The notes beneath the pieces were generated by a model, which was not told the origin of the DNA, made no database searches, and saw only the letters and a list, made by a program, of their open reading frames with translations. A DNA stretch of 64,000 nt from Sabellastarte sp. h YS-2021 (Eukaryota > Annelida > Polychaeta > Sabellida > Sabellidae): contig OZ024927.1 of the NCBI GenBank assembly GCA_964017235.1, positions 28,725,160-28,789,159 on the forward strand, written 5' to 3'. The position numbers were made by a program, and so were the translations under genes. Position 1 is the stretch's first letter. Each line of letters starts with the position of its first letter. Shown here one piece after another: positions 20,876-34,477 of the stretch.

Positions 20876-22559
20876 TGAGTTTTAAGCTTAGGAGAAACTC
20901 TTCAAAACTATGTTTAAGTGGCTTGAATGGGTGCATAATTTCGCCTAGACAGTCAGGTATGATTGGACAAATTTTACTTGTGGACATAATGATTCCATGT
21001 TGTGAGATGGGAAACTGCTCGGTGTAAACTCAAATCAATAGGAAATGAGAAAAGAACAGCTATTTGTGAACTGAATACATAAACATTTAGATGTTAAGTT
21101 TATGTTGACCAATCAACTACAACAACATGTTTCTTCCTGACAGTGAGAATCAAAATGACTCACTTAACATATAAAAAGTTTAGTGTATCCACTGTTCGAC
21201 TAGTTTTTCATGAGTCATATTTTATGGAAGCAATAAGGCAAAGTTAATAAAGATTATATATAAGTCTTCTCACAGGAAGCAATATTTACAGAACAAAAAT
21301 TCGTAGACACACCATGTTTTTTTTCCCTAAACAGTGTTTTGAGTTTGAAAAGAGATATATGCCATGTTACATATAATGGTATATGAAATTGAACTATTGA
21401 AATAATGCTTAACATAAAGTTTTGATATTGCTATTATGGATCATAAATGAACGTTGAAGCGTTGATCAAAAAATTAAAATTATTTAATGTTGCCCACAAA
21501 TGTGTGGACAAGTCAAAATGCTCCCAATCTTTATTTTGAGAGCAGTTATCCATTGCAGGGCCTCTTCCTTACTCCATCTCTACATAATTTGTCCTGTAAG
21601 AGGGCTCAATATGACTATTGATTTCTAATAATATATCTTAAATACAACATTAAACATTAATGTTTAATGTCATTATTGTAAAAAAAAAACAAATAAGCAT
21701 GTAGTTTGATCACAATTAGAAGTCAGGACATAATGGCCAGGAAAACACAGTGTTTTGTCGTTGCATGTGACAACCTATTACCTTGCTGCACAGAAGTGTA
21801 AATCATAGTGTTAATTATACACTATAATTATATAAATGGCAAAGCACACTCAGTGCTGATACAAAAAGATATATTAGTAACAGTTATTACAATCTACCCA
21901 GGCACCAGTTTGTATAAATTACACAGGATGGTCAGTGCTCAGTAATTATTAGGCCAAACCAAACTGATCGCTCGTTTCCACTTTCCAGTAGAATTTGCAA
22001 ATTATGCACATTCAGTTTTTGTGTATTTGGGTTTACTGCTAGTTGCAATACATTATATTGAGCACAAATATAACAATGGCCAGTTTAGGTTGTAATTTAC
22101 AGCAGTAGTCAAGATTCTGTACTGTAAAAATAGTGGGTATGGGACAACTTCTATATTGGCACAGGGGGATGTACGAGATTTTAGATCGGGGGAGCCGTGA
22201 GTGCTTAAGTCACCAAAAACACACTAAGGTAAATATGACATTTGACAAAAGAATCATGACAAATTGGAGAAGTTGATATCGTATTTGTTGTTTTGTTATC
22301 AGAAAACTTACATACAGAATATGGATTAGTGTGACATTAATGCAATATTAGCACAATTGTCATATGTTTTGAGAATATTCCATTACAATGCTACTAGAGT
22401 TGTATATATATTTCATTGGAACTTGACTGGTTTATAAAAAGAGAATGCATTGATTCTCAACATTTTATTACAAGGCAAGACTTTACTACCTCCATATTTT
22501 CCTTTTTTATCAACCATATTTTGAAATCATTGATTTGGCTTGAAATTCCCCTTCACGCC
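20876..22559. other. Downstream flank of SLC6, no gene seen
   Basis: AT-rich DNA with the second AATAAA at 21247-21252. It may include a long 3' UTR. A short SINE-like piece is visible near 22105-22150. Confidence 0.45.
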
Positions 22560-22720
22560 ACGATGAAAAGTTTATTGGGTGAAGGAAACCAATACACACT
22601 TGATGATCCAGATTCTGCACTGAAAGCATGGGATAGCGACAAGCAACTGACAGTTTTCCCACCTTTGGTCGGGGCCAGGGTTTAAAACCTACAACTTTGG
22701 GGTCGGAGAAAGATTTGTTA
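22560..22720 (-). mobile_element. SINE fragment, minus strand
   Basis: GGAAACCAATACACACTTGA, CAGATTCTGCACTGAAAGC, GACAAGCAACTGACAG, TTTTCCCACC, and a decayed B box (AGGGTTTAAAACC) follow the order of the 25334-25563 SINE. Confidence 0.6.
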
Positions 22721-22724
22721 CCAG

Positions 22725-23010
22725 GTACATATCTAAAGTTAAAAATTAAGTTTTAATATTCACTGGTGCCTGTATCTATGAAAACGTTGTACAGCTAATG
22801 ATTTACTTTCTTATGTTCAATATGTACTTGTTTAACTTACATATTGAAACAAAGTGATTGGATAATAAAAGAAAAATATCCCTCAATCTACATATATGAA
22901 GCAATATATCACTTTTGAAGAGAAGCAACACAAACTTGTGCCACACGCTCGTTTTATATGGTCCTCTTCATTCATAATGTCATTTTCTTGTTATCCATAA
23001 TATACCATGA
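22725..23010 (+). repeat. Degenerate copy of the hairpin element of 26139-26655
   Basis: ATATTCACTGGTGCCTGT, TGGATAATAAAAG and ATATATGAAGCAATATATCA repeat blocks of the 26139-26655 element in the same order and orientation, with many substitutions. Confidence 0.5.
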
Positions 23011-24034
23011 GTTTGACCCTTGCAAGACCTTGCTGTTGCTTCAGGTGAACATAGAACAGCCACAATTCTGACTTGCGCCTTGCGCCTCAAAGGTTTTCAA
23101 TTATATAAAATATACCAATAAAATATTTAGTGAACAGGTAATATCTGTGACATGATCTCAGAATACTAATGCACATATTTCCAAAAGGGGCATATTGGGT
23201 CATCTTATCGGAGAAGTGTGAAGGGAGTATTAATGTTAGGCCTAAACTTAAGATCGGTGAAATCTTAAGATTTGCTTGCTCAAACTTAGGATCCTAAGTT
23301 TAAGCAGAAATCTTAAGATTGTGCCAAAAATCTCAAGATTTTGCTGCACAAACTTAAGATGAAATCCTCTATACTTGTTTTCTGATAAATACAGATAATT
23401 AAGGATAATATGAGGGTTATGTAATGTCAATATATCTGTAATGTATATAAAAATATGAAAATATGAAATGTTTTAATTTGACAGCATACAGATGCTTATT
23501 CTATAAAGGGATTATATCCCATTGTCACATATCTTACATAGGAAGGTCTTTACTAAATATACTCCACAATTCTTTGGTGTGTTGTCCTAAGTTTGTCAAT
23601 TTTATATCTTACAATGCACATATATTAACTGAGAAATTTGTTCTTACATTATATTTTTAAAGAGTAATATTAAAAGCAATTCTACACTTGTAAATAACAA
23701 TTGTGTATTTGTTTTATCGTTGATGTATATTTGAGTTAAATCATGATTAAATGAGGTCTGTTAACATTTCAATTTAATTTCTCAGATAAAATATAATTAC
23801 TACTCAAGCTTATAGAGTTTTGTAATAATTTTAAACATCAGTATAACAGTATTTGTAAAAGTTTGTAAAAGTATTTTACAGTAATTAAAAAATTGTTAAT
23901 GGTAATATTAACAATCCACAAATTGATAAAACCAAATTCATTTTTAATATTCATCAAATGCAAATCCAAATAAAATATGAACTATTTATAACTGGGCAAA
24001 TGACATAACCCTGCCAGGGTTTACTATTATTATA

Positions 24035-24262
24035 TTCCATTGGTCTTGATTTGATTGTCTATTATTGGGATGGCTTCTAATAGGGTTTTTGCTTATTGTC
24101 TAAGTGTTCTATTGATGTTGATTTGTTTGTCTATTATTGGAATGGTTTCTTGGAGGATTTAAGCCTTTTGTCTTGTCTTAGGGTCTCATTGATGTTGATC
24201 TATTATTGGGATGGTTTCTAATAGGATTAGTGTCTATTGTCTTAGCAGTCAATTCATGTTGA
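24035..24262 (+). repeat. Tandem repeat of ~80 bp, three copies
   Basis: The phrase CTATTATTGGGATGG (or one mismatch) followed by TTCT and AATAGG recurs three times with TTGATTTG- or TTGATGTTGAT-like spacers. It lies inside the 1.7-kb inverted-repeat element. Confidence 0.7.
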
Positions 24263-24318
24263 GTCATTCTCCTTGGTATGAGAAAGGAATTTACAAAATA
24301 AGTCTGTACATGATATTT

Positions 24319-24436
24319 TAATCTGTATCACTCAAATTGTAATCTGTATGACTCAAATTTTAATCTGTATAACTCAAATTTTAATCTGTATGACTCAAAT
24401 TTTAGTCTGTATTACTCAATTGTAATCTGTATATTA
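24319..24436 (+). repeat. 21-bp tandem repeat, about six copies
   Basis: AATCTGTATGACTCAAATTTT and near variants follow each other about six times. It lies inside the 1.7-kb inverted-repeat element. Confidence 0.85.
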
Positions 24437-25320
24437 TATTTAAAGCTGTCAATGGAACATTAATTTTACTGCTAAGTGTGTTCATTCAATCTTAAGTGGC
24501 TTGTGTCAATTATTTTTTCTCCCTTGTAAGCTGCTGTGGTGTAAATCTCTTATTAATAGTTTCCAATTTTACAATTCTGTAAGTATCATTTTAACTGATT
24601 TTCTGTGATTTGTACATAAAAAGAACAATGACAAATAAAGTGATGAATAAATGATATTATATACCACAAAAGTTTTAAATAACAAAGGGCTTCTGGTATG
24701 CAATAATTGCAATTATAATAAGAAACATAGGCCCTCTCCACACAACCATTGATCAATCATAATAATCATCCAATCAGTCAACAATATACCACCAATAAGA
24801 GGCCAATCACAGTCCAAGGCAACATCTTAAGTTTGGGCTGCCTAATCTTAAGATTGGATAACTTAGGATCCCAAGTTTGAGCAAGCAAATCTAAAGATTT
24901 TACCAATCTTAAGTTTATGCACAACATTAACACTAGTAACCACATTTTTTTCGGTCATTCCTGGATTTTACGTCCCCAATGCTTAAATGAGTCCATTATC
25001 ATCCCTCTCTCAGCTTAAAAGTAAAACGGGTTACATGCATGATGCACTAATATAGTATATATGGCTTGTGCCTATGTGATTCTAGTTTTCTCCATTTTAT
25101 TCGTTTGCACAACATTTGAACTGAAATATACTTACTGATGTAATCCTTGGTAAGCTCTGAAAGCCGAAATATAATTTACTGCACTTTCGGAAACAATCAA
25201 AAGTTTAAAACAAATCAAAATAATGGACAGTGATCATCTTATTATATTAACATTTAATATAAAATTGACCTCTGAAATGTTATTTTCAATAGTTTTTTTG
25301 TGTTTCAAGTGAAATTTAAT

Positions 25321-25576
25321 TCTTGATGTACTATTTATTTATTTGGGTTTTACGTCGCTTTCAACACTGTACAGGTCATATCACGACGGGTAGTTGGAAG
25401 GGCAGAGGAAACCAGTACATAGAGTTCGCTAGGGTTCTGTACTGTAAACTGCCGACCAACGGCAAGCAACTACCAGCTTTCCCACTTGAGGCTGTGACGG
25501 GGATCGAACCCCGGGCCTCAGAGGTGGGAGGCGAGAGTGTTACCACTCTGCCACCGTGGCCCCTCTTGATGTACTA
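25321..25576 (-). mobile_element. tRNA-derived SINE with 13-bp target duplication
   Basis: Body 25334-25563, read on the minus strand. The head has a pol III A box (TGGCAGAGTGG, complement at 25543-25553) and B box (GGTTCGATCC, complement at 25501-25510), so it derives from a tRNA. A conserved ~130-bp body follows, ending in ACGTAAAACCC and an AAATA tail. TCTTGATGTACTA occurs exactly at 25321-25333 and 25564-25576, a clean target-site duplication made by LINE-type machinery. Several older copies of the family are scattered through the window. Confidence 0.9.
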
Positions 25577-26138
25577 GAAATCAAATATAATTTATGTGAC
25601 TGAAAGCCGAAATATAATTAATTTTTAACTTTAGATATGTACCTGGTAACAAATCTTTCTCCATTCCTATTTTGTGTTTTTTGTTTAGTGGTGTGAAGGG
25701 GAATTTCAAATCAAAATAACGGACAGTCAACTCATCTCCGAGTTGAAATTTACGTTGTATACGATGAATCATTCATATAAAAACATTCATCTAACGAGAA
25801 ATCTGCACTAAGCAACAGCTTTTTGCTAGACTGTGAGACAAATGTTCTACAAATAGTTTGATGAATCACCTCTGACACTGATATTGTAATTGTTCACAGT
25901 AATTAGCTGATACTGTATCACACTAGTGTCACAAGCTCTGTCAGTGCTTATTCCAGAATATTTTGTCTGTTTTTCTTTCCAGTGTTTTAGCACTACGAGA
26001 ATTTGTGCATTCTTAGTCACTGTTTGCCTAATGGTTTGTGTTATTATCATTTAGCAGTTAAATTTTTCACCATGTAGCAGATTTGAATCTGTAGTAATAT
26101 TCAAACTGATTACTGTACCTATGATTTGTCTAATCATA

Positions 26139-26655
26139 TTTTATTATCCGCCACGCAACGTATTTGACCCGTATATGGGGATATACGGAGCGGGATGTAT
26201 TTTTTTGTATACACCGGCGCCCTGGTACCATGGATTATAAGCGTTAATAACTTCCAGTTTTCCATCAATATCTCGGAAACTATGCTACCTATAGATATGT
26301 ATAATATATCATTAGAAAGGTCATTTTACAGCGCTTCTGATTGTGTGAGTTGCATAAAAATCCATGCAGAAATGAAGTCCCTATTGCAAGTTAAAGTTTC
26401 AACTTTTTATATTCACTGGTGCCTGTGGTTTTTGACAGCCTATTCACATTCTCTGATTAAATATTCGTATTATTTCACCCATAAATCGTACAAAATGGTG
26501 GATAATAAAAGTAAAACACCCCTCATCAGACATATACAGAAAAAATATATCACTCAGGAAGATTAACAATATAATACTCGTGCTACGCACTCGTATAATA
26601 TTGTTATCTTCATTCGTGATATATTTTTTCTGTATATGTCATTCGGGACGTTTTC
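26139..26655 (+). mobile_element. Hairpin-bearing dispersed element, copy 1
   Basis: TTTTATTATCCGCC at 26139 is matched by the inverse GGTGGATAATAAAA near 26500-26513. After that comes a fold-back: 26529-26583 pairs with 26587-26640 through CATATACAG, TATATCACT and ATACTCGTGC, with a 3-base loop. A second copy lies inverted at 42508-43026, and weaker ones near 22725 and 31795. The open frame at 26195-26566 is part of the repeat and shows no protein family. Confidence 0.7.
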
Positions 26656-26811
26656 CTATTGTACGTGCATATAGGTCAAGATTTTTATGAGTGAGTTTAT
26701 GTCACTTTCACATGGTACTCAACAGGCTAGATGGCAACTGTAGTTAGGCAAATGTAAAGTTACAATAACAGAGAAAAATACCTGCAAACCTGGCTTGAGA
26801 TGTAGATGTAG

Positions 26812-26856
26812 TTTTTTTTTTTTTTTTTTTGTTTTTTTTTTTGGGGGGGGGGGGGG
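26812..26856 (+). repeat. Poly-T / poly-G homopolymer block
   Basis: 19 T, one G, 11 T, then 14 G. Apparent frames on either side (GGGGGG and PPPPPK runs) are artefacts of this block. Confidence 0.95.
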
Positions 26857-29800
26857 TGATATTTTTACTCCACATAACTTTCAGTTGTCCAATGCAATGC
26901 AAAGCATAACTGAAGAGAAACATGCTCCAAAACACACAAATATCCAAGACCAGAAAGTCCACGTTCCAAAAAGGCCGCAACAAGGATGGACATCCTGTGT
27001 ATGTATATTCATTTTGTTTGTTTCCATTTGATTTTAAGCTTCTCGTACTGATTTAATTTTTCAGCTCCAAAGTTTCACTTTACACTGTTTTCGGTCGCAT
27101 TCAGTTGACATGGTATTAGCCTTAGTCTGTCTGTCCGTCTGTCTGTAGAATCTTTGAAACGTTTAGCATATTTTATAGTGTAGTCTGTGTCATTGTGAGG
27201 AATTTAATTTGTAGAGACAGGACAAAATCTTCAAGGCCGTATCCCTACAACTTTGTGGTAGAGATGAAACCAATGCTAATTTAAAATTGATCAGCTAAGA
27301 GTCAAATCTTTGCCTACTTGTAGCCTATTCTGAGTGGAAGAATAGAAAATCTACCTTCAATGCAGAAAACATTTCGAGAAACCCCTTTTCAGTCACTTTT
27401 TCTGGGACATTCATAAAAGGTTACATAACGAGTAACTGTTCCTGTACACAGTCTTGCACTGGGATTTTATTTAGTTCACCAATCAAGTACTACAACTAGT
27501 CTGGTTCCCATACTGCTTGTCTCTGTAGAAAAGCGTATGGTATCGGTCACCAATTTGGATAATTGGCATTAGTTAAACTTAGCATATGAAAAACAAATAT
27601 TTTATTAAATGGTTTAGCTCAACTTGTTATCAGAGTATACTTTAATAAATTTGCCTTCAACAGAAAAACTGCACTAGGTAAAAGGTTTGCAGCCTCCATT
27701 ATCACTCAAAGAAGGGTTTTCTTCTAAATTGACAAATCTTTTTTTTTTCACTGCCATTATGTGATTTTGTTATTCTCATTATTCATTAAGAGTGAATGTA
27801 AGAGTGTATGTAAGAGTGAAAGTTATTCCTCGTTACTAAGAAACTCGAGCCTTAGTCTAGGCTACAGGTACCAGAACACTCACTGAAGATTTGTTCCTGT
27901 AACTTCCATGTATTCAGGGTATTGTTCTCCAGAGGGGAGTTAATGCATGAAGTCATTTATCCAACTGTCCAGATGCCCTCTATGAAGTGGAATTGCTTTG
28001 GGCCAGAATGCACTTGATAAAATATTAGCATTAGGAAGGCTAGAATACATATAGCCTCGTTAAGACTCTGAATTGTATTTTGTGGGCAAAATTGGTGCCT
28101 AATGTTGGTTTCAGTAGTTGTAGTAATATTAGCAGTGTCTCCCAGTGAGTCTTTCTTATTGTAGTGGGTGGGTTTGAACCCATAATCACACAAGTGAAAG
28201 ACAAGTAACTAAAATACCAAACTGGTTAAACTGGATAATCACTCACCCATTCTACCTTCTTGTGAATTGCATTTGGTTTATTAAACAAATTTAGAACAAA
28301 AACTAGAGAGCTGGGCAGCGGATGAAAATGAGTTTGTTTATATTTTACGAGAAGAACATTATTGGCTGTTACAGTCTCTAAAATTTAATTCATGGTACAG
28401 TTTTGAAAAACAAAATATTTAAAAAGAAATAACATTAAATGACGTTTTATAATAGAAATAAACTACTTCTATTTGAACTTTATCTCCCGCCTTCATCCTT
28501 TATTTGAACTATTTTGTGATTGAGCCAATATAGTCCACACAGTGGTAGTTTATCCCTACAGTGAATAAAATACAATTGGTATATTTAAAGACCTATTTTA
28601 GTAAACCCGTGAATAAGTTATTATAGTGTATTCCTCTAACATAAAGAATTAACTGGTGTTTCAGATAAGATAAAATGTTCTTTCATTCAGTTTGTGTTCA
28701 AAATATATAGTTTTTCGAAATGTTTAGATTACACAACAGGTGGTAGTATTGAAAATTCGAAAATAGAATATAGTATAACTTTTTTACAAACATCCATGAA
28801 TCTTAATACAAAAAATATACATCAGTTTAATCTGTGATGTATCATTTTGATGACACACACTCATTATGAACAATTAAAATTATTAATGTCAAAAACTGTC
28901 TTAAAGTGTTAATAGTGTATATTTATGCTACGGATAGAAAGTCAATTAAAACAGCAAAATTTTTTAAACAAAAATTAGAGTCTCAGTAAGATTAGGTTCA
29001 TAATTGACATGCATAACTGGATCTCTCCTAGATCTGGATGTTTTGGGAATTGCACTGAGCAATAAAGTACTGTTGAAGTGGCCATCAGCCCTCTTGAATT
29101 AGGGTAAAAGATAGACAACTGCTTTTCATCTTTCTTGATATCTGGCACTATCAGATTTTCTCCATTAATGTGTGGTCTTTATTCTGGGCCCATTTGTTTT
29201 TATGTGTAATGTATGGAATGTCTGTTATCACTAATTGTAAACATGCCGTTGATGGTTTTTTTTCTCAAATTGTACATGCACATTTGGCATGCCATTTCTG
29301 GTCTATTGGACTTCAAGGACTGAAACCGATACAAAGATATCAAAATGAAAAAAAAAAAAGTATCAACAATTTTTTTGAATAGTCTTGTTTACCATCCATT
29401 TAATATTTCAGCATGAATTCATGGCAGTTCTTCAGATATAGGTTTAATTTTGGATTGTAGAATGACCTTGGCAGTCAGTCAGGGCAAGCTGAAGCTAGCA
29501 GTTGACACCATCCATACAGATAGATGATAGCCTGAGTTTCCATTACTCGATGAAGTTTGATTGTTAATGTGCGTCCTAACTATTTTAAGTGTTTAATTCA
29601 GAGTGATGGATGAATTTTAATTAATTAGGTCGGTTTTCCTTTATACTTGTGGAGAATTCTTATGAATTGCAGTTCATAGATGAATAAATTTTTAAAAAAC
29701 GCTAAAAATTCAGATTGGGGTACTTTCCTCCCTTTGTAGATATTGGTTCCTATGGGAGTCTAATGGACGTTTGCTCCATGGGGATTTATTTTAGTTGCTG

Positions 29801-31794
29801 GTTTTGCACATAGCCAATATTAAACTAAAGAGCTAAGTGGTGGTGCAGGGGGCGCTGCTAGAATTAATCCTTTTGAAAAGGGGACAGGGAACTCTTAACA
29901 ATAAGCTACCATAACTCTTGTGCAGTAATTGGGTGAGTTGTACGACTAATGTTCTCTTCTAACAAGATTACTCAGCCCCATTTTCACAGAAAGGTGAACA
30001 GGATAGGTCATAGCAGACAAAATTGAGTCGTAACACCATAAGGAGTATTCATAGCATCAAAAATACTGCCTTATAATCTAAACACTACAAAAATCGGTGA
30101 AAGAAAGAAATTTACGGTTAATCGGTGATGTGGAAAGACCCACTTATTGTTCTGTGCATCATCCCCTCAGCAAAGTCCATTATCATACAGAGTTGTATCC
30201 AGATTATTTTCAAAACCGTTGGGAGGGGGGTGCTGTGTCAATCAATATCTCTGACACTGTATTTGTTGCTAGAAGTCAAGCTTTGTCTGTTATTTACTAT
30301 ATACCTCCCCAACCCTGTCTTATCATACTGTAATTCTGTCTGAAACAATTAATTGAGACATAAGAACATGGCTATTGTAACTTACCCAATGTAATGGTTG
30401 AAGTGCTTGTGTATATATACTGAAAATTAATTTTTTGAATAATATGTGTAAAACCATATTTTCGTGATTTGTTTTGGGATTTTTTTTCCTATATTATTCA
30501 TTATCCATTACAGTTTGATTTTGTAAAATATGTGGAAAGATATACATTTTACTGTAAATGTTACACGAATTTAACTTTATTTAACCTGTTTCAGTGAAAA
30601 ATACATCTACTGGGGATGTTGGTACTTTCCCCTGCTATTAAAATACCACAAATACTATACTGGAAACTAACCATATTTTCTATTGGAGTCCAACTTTTAT
30701 ATTGAAGTTGAAACTGTGTCAAAATCAATCACCGAGGGAACAGGAAATATAGTTAATACCTAGGACACACTTTCCCTTGCTAGATTCACGAGCTTCATCC
30801 AAATGGGTTCATCTACCATGTTCTATCAACTCAGTGTTTTTGTATGACACATATGGTGGGATTCGCATTTGGGAAGGATGTTTTTGGTGGGATTCAACAC
30901 AACTCAGAATGTGTTTTGAGTCTTGGAAATGCCTTTTTAAATGCTTGAGAAACCTCACATGAGCCTTCATGAGCTATAGGGCAGCTTGACCTCCAGTGAT
31001 TACTTCCCTGAATGTAATGAGGTCTCATTACAGAGGCATATGCACAAGATCACCATGGGAAAGCATGTACATGGATATATGTCTGTAAAGGAAATATGTC
31101 ACTAATTAGCCATTAGGCCGACCACATACATACATAATTACATCAGTGAAACTTTAGAGCCTTTGTTGAGGCTAGGTTCTATGTTTGTGTGCACTTTCAT
31201 CTCCCCACCTGGATCTGAAGTCTGTTTATTCACACATGTCTATGTACACATACAACATAGAACAGTGCATGATACATTTGATTCATGTGGATCATCACTA
31301 TTTTTTTAAAAAAATTCTAGACACTTGTTCATGAATCTGTTGCAAAAGTTAAATTTGAACACCACAGAACATTTATTTCCTGTTTAATTTGAATATGTGG
31401 CGTAATATTTAAGTTCGTATTCAATGGGAGTATTTTCTCACATAATCATCTGAAACAATACTACTTCTTTCTGAAATATCTCAGTAATGACTAATACGTC
31501 CTGAAAAGGGTGTTATACAAAGGTATTTTCCTAGAATGAATGCAAAAGTTTTATGATATTCCTTGGGCGGGCGTTTTCAAAGGTTGGTCAAATAAGTCAA
31601 GATAGAAAACGACACCATAACTTCTTGAACAGTATCAAAGCATTTTTTCAGCAGCAAAACCTTTGTAAACTGAACAGAACTGGAACCTGATTACATTCAT
31701 ATCTTACATAAGCAAAGTATTTCCCCCTTCACCTGCTAAACCATGGATTCCAGACCAGGGGATGTATTTCAAAAGAAAAAACACCCAGCCTTTC
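26857..31794. other. Gene-free AT-rich DNA with minor repeats
   Basis: I see a (GTCT)n microsatellite near 27125-27148, a SINE-like piece on the minus strand near 28140-28235 (GGTTTGAACCC), and a dispersed repeat at about 30780-30985 that reappears near 36400-36600 (CAACTCAGAA, GTGAGCCTTCA-type blocks). No exon-like conservation found. Confidence 0.45.
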
Positions 31795-32010
31795 TTGCAT
31801 CTTTTGTTTAAATATGGACATATTTTCCTTATTATTCATATAAAATGCAGGCTAATAAAAATGTAAAACATTTCTCATTAGACGTGTATAAAAAATTGTA
31901 TCACTCATGAATATGAACCAAATAATACAAGCATAAGCACTCAAGCATATGCCATCTTCATCCGTGGTGTAGTTGTCTTTGCATATGTCATTCAGCAAGG
32001 TTTCCCTTTG
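31795..32010 (+). repeat. Degenerate copy of the hairpin element
   Basis: AATAAAAATGTAAAACA, ATTAGACGTGTATAAAAA, TATCACTCATGA, and GCATATGTCATTCAGCAAGG repeat the right half of the 26139-26655 element, same orientation. Confidence 0.55.
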
Positions 32011-34477
32011 TCCACACCTCCAAAGTAACAGTGTTTTGTCAGGTGGAGAGTGTGACAATTATTTGTGTTGGTTTGTATTAAAATGCAGTATCTTCTGGGT
32101 CGTCTTTTATTTTAAAATATCATCAACAAAGTATAACAAAGTTCTTGCAACATGCTGGAGCTACATGTTTAACAATACTCTTTTAACAGCATTTTTGCAC
32201 AAGGCTGTCCTTTCTGTATCTACTGCAGTGTTCCTTCTCTGATCTTTCACCTGCTTCTGCATGTTGTTAGCAGTTGTTTCTGCATTTTCTTGTTACTTCT
32301 GTTCATTCTGAATTTTAATTGCATTTGATACTACTTTTATATTCAGCTTTGGAATGCCAAAGATGACTCACAGTCATTACAACCTCTGGAAGGTGAGAGG
32401 AAGTAGCGGTCACATGATCTAGGTCCTGGACCTAAGTGGATATATAATTTTATCAGGGCAGAATTAAGATAATGATCGGTGTTCTGAGTTTCAGGCAGGT
32501 TTTTCCTTTCAAAGAAAGGTAAATCAGGTTCTGCTGGAACATACAATTAACATAAGATATTTGCAGCAAAAAAAAGAGGATTCAAATCCAATTTGACCAC
32601 TAACCTCGCAAAGAGAGGAACTTTGACCTAAAAAAGTAAGTGACAGCAACAAACAGTTACGAGATAATGATCTAAGTTTGAGGATTATGAATATGCATAG
32701 AAAAGATCAGGGGCCCACGCATAATGTATATAAATTGCGCCTGAGCAATTAGAATGGCCTTCCAGAACAGGGAATTCATTTAAAGACGGCTGTTCCACTA
32801 TCAAGGGCCTTCCGAGAGTAGCCCTGGATCTAGTATCCACGGAGACCACCGGCCCACTGTTTCTGCATGAAGACCTACTGTGATCCGAGGACGATGTGGG
32901 AGGAGCAGAAATACCACAAATCTGGTAGGAATGGCCCGGTTAATCTTGCATGGACTTCTGAATGTGAGACATCAGTGGGATCATCTAATCACACAGGTCC
33001 ATCTTAACGGTCAGCTTTTGGAGCTACATTTAGATGGGTAAAATATTGTCAACAAAAGTTACCTCAGACTTAATTTTTGATAACCAAGGCAGATTCTAAC
33101 ATGTTCAGAACCTTCACAGATACCAATTTTGCACCAGACAGTTTGCAAAATACTCAGGATGATGCTGGATATAGAAATAGGCCAAGGATACCTACCAGGG
33201 ATCACCTGGAATGGACAAAATTCGGGGTGCTCCTGATTCATCTTGGATGTGGAGCAGTACTGTATGGATGCATAGATCATACTAATATCCAAAGACATCC
33301 AATTGAAACCAAAGTCAAATTGCTGATTAGTATTGCAGTAAAACTTGCACTCATTTTTCCCATTTTGTGTTTCCCATCCTTTTGTGTGCCAGTTTTTTTG
33401 TTTTTTGTGTGTGTGTTTTGGTTTTGTTTTCGTGTTGCACAGTCATTATGCTTTATTCATAACTACACCATTGATGCAGAAATCAAATGCCAGGGCAATA
33501 TAACTGCTCTTTTCAGAAAATAAGCCCTGTGCTGTGTTTAATGGTCTGCATCACGCAAGGCAGACTGGAGAGAAAGACTTTCCAAAGAGACAGGTTCGTT
33601 TTTGTTGTGACAGATTCACACTGGTTGTGTTGTCACTCCAACCATTTGAAAAGAACTTGATGTATTAGCCATTTTCAGCGCCTTATTATGGTAATCAGCC
33701 TGAAATAAAACTTTACAGTTTGTCCTGTGGGTTTTTAGGTGTTCATTATTTTCATGTTTTCACTTGGGTTTTTTTGAATAGTAGTGATATTTTATAAATG
33801 ACAGCAGATACCATTATTATGATGCAATCAATAATTTAGTACAGGAGATGGATAGCCATTAGGTTCTATAGGCAGGAATAACTGGTTTTAAAAACTATCC
33901 ATGAGTGCATGATTTATTATCACCACTTATGTCACTGTAACACGAGGTAATCAAGTCATAAAACTAGCACTGGACTTTTCCAGCCATGGAAACTACATCT
34001 GCTACAGGTTTCCTCCATCTTTTTACTGAAATGGTTATTATAGTGTTATCAAGTTCTTTACTAAAATATGCAATACACTGTTGACACAATTCCAAACAAT
34101 CTGGTTTATTTTATGATGTTTCTTATTTTATTTTGGAAAATGAAATGAAGCTGGAAAGTGGATGGACATATTTTTATATGAGTTTAATATGTGTTAATGA
34201 AAATAGAGATTGGTGTAGTTCTAACAACATATATCAGTATGTAAGTCTAGCATCGTGTAGTGAAGGTACAAATTAGCATGGCATTTTGGTGGGAAAACAT
34301 TCACATTTTATACTTTAAACGTATGGCTTAAACCCAAACTATTTATATATCAATAAGCCAAAGACGATCAAATAAATCAGTTTTTTTAAATATTTTATGT
34401 GTGGAAATACATGCTTCAGCCATAAATAATCACACATTGCTGATCGGTGGTGGTGAAACATAGACTCAGTTACTAGA
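32011..34477. other. Gene-free AT-rich DNA
   Basis: A 148-codon frame at 33077-33523 has no recognisable domain, and its C-terminal half is a hydrophobic, Phe/Val/Cys-rich reading of a T/G-rich stretch (33350-33440). I do not call it a gene. Nothing else recognised. Confidence 0.4.

Larger units (their letters stand above)
23226..24936. mobile_element. 1.7-kb element with ~110-bp inverted repeats rich in CTTAAG
   Basis: The left arm (23226-23360) holds AAACTTAAGATCGGT, TTTGCTTGCTCAAACTTAGG, ATCCTAAGTT and ATCTTAAGATT. The inverse of the right arm (24822-24936) reads AAACTTAAGATTGGT, TTTGCTTGCTCAAACTTGGG, ATCCTAAGTT. The interior has no long ORF and includes two tandem arrays. It is probably a non-autonomous DNA transposon. 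The superfamily is unknown because no target duplication is clear. Confidence 0.72.

Noticed and set aside
24319-24436. CRISPR-like array
   Set aside because: Units are directly adjacent 21-mers without spacers, in animal DNA inside a transposon; a simple tandem repeat.
25490-25565. A functional tRNA gene, because of good A and B boxes
   Set aside because: The segment continues into a SINE body with an AAATA tail and is flanked by a 13-bp target duplication; it is a SINE head.
26195-26566. 123-residue open frame
   Set aside because: Covers the hairpin-bearing repeat; the inverted copy at 42508-43026 does not preserve it.
26744-27031. Frames on both strands across the T/G homopolymer
   Set aside because: Poly-Phe/Gly and poly-Pro/Lys runs arise from the homopolymer block.
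33077-33523. A 148-residue protein gene
   Set aside because: No domain or homologue recognised; the C-terminal half is a translation of T/G-rich sequence and a minus-strand frame overlaps it.
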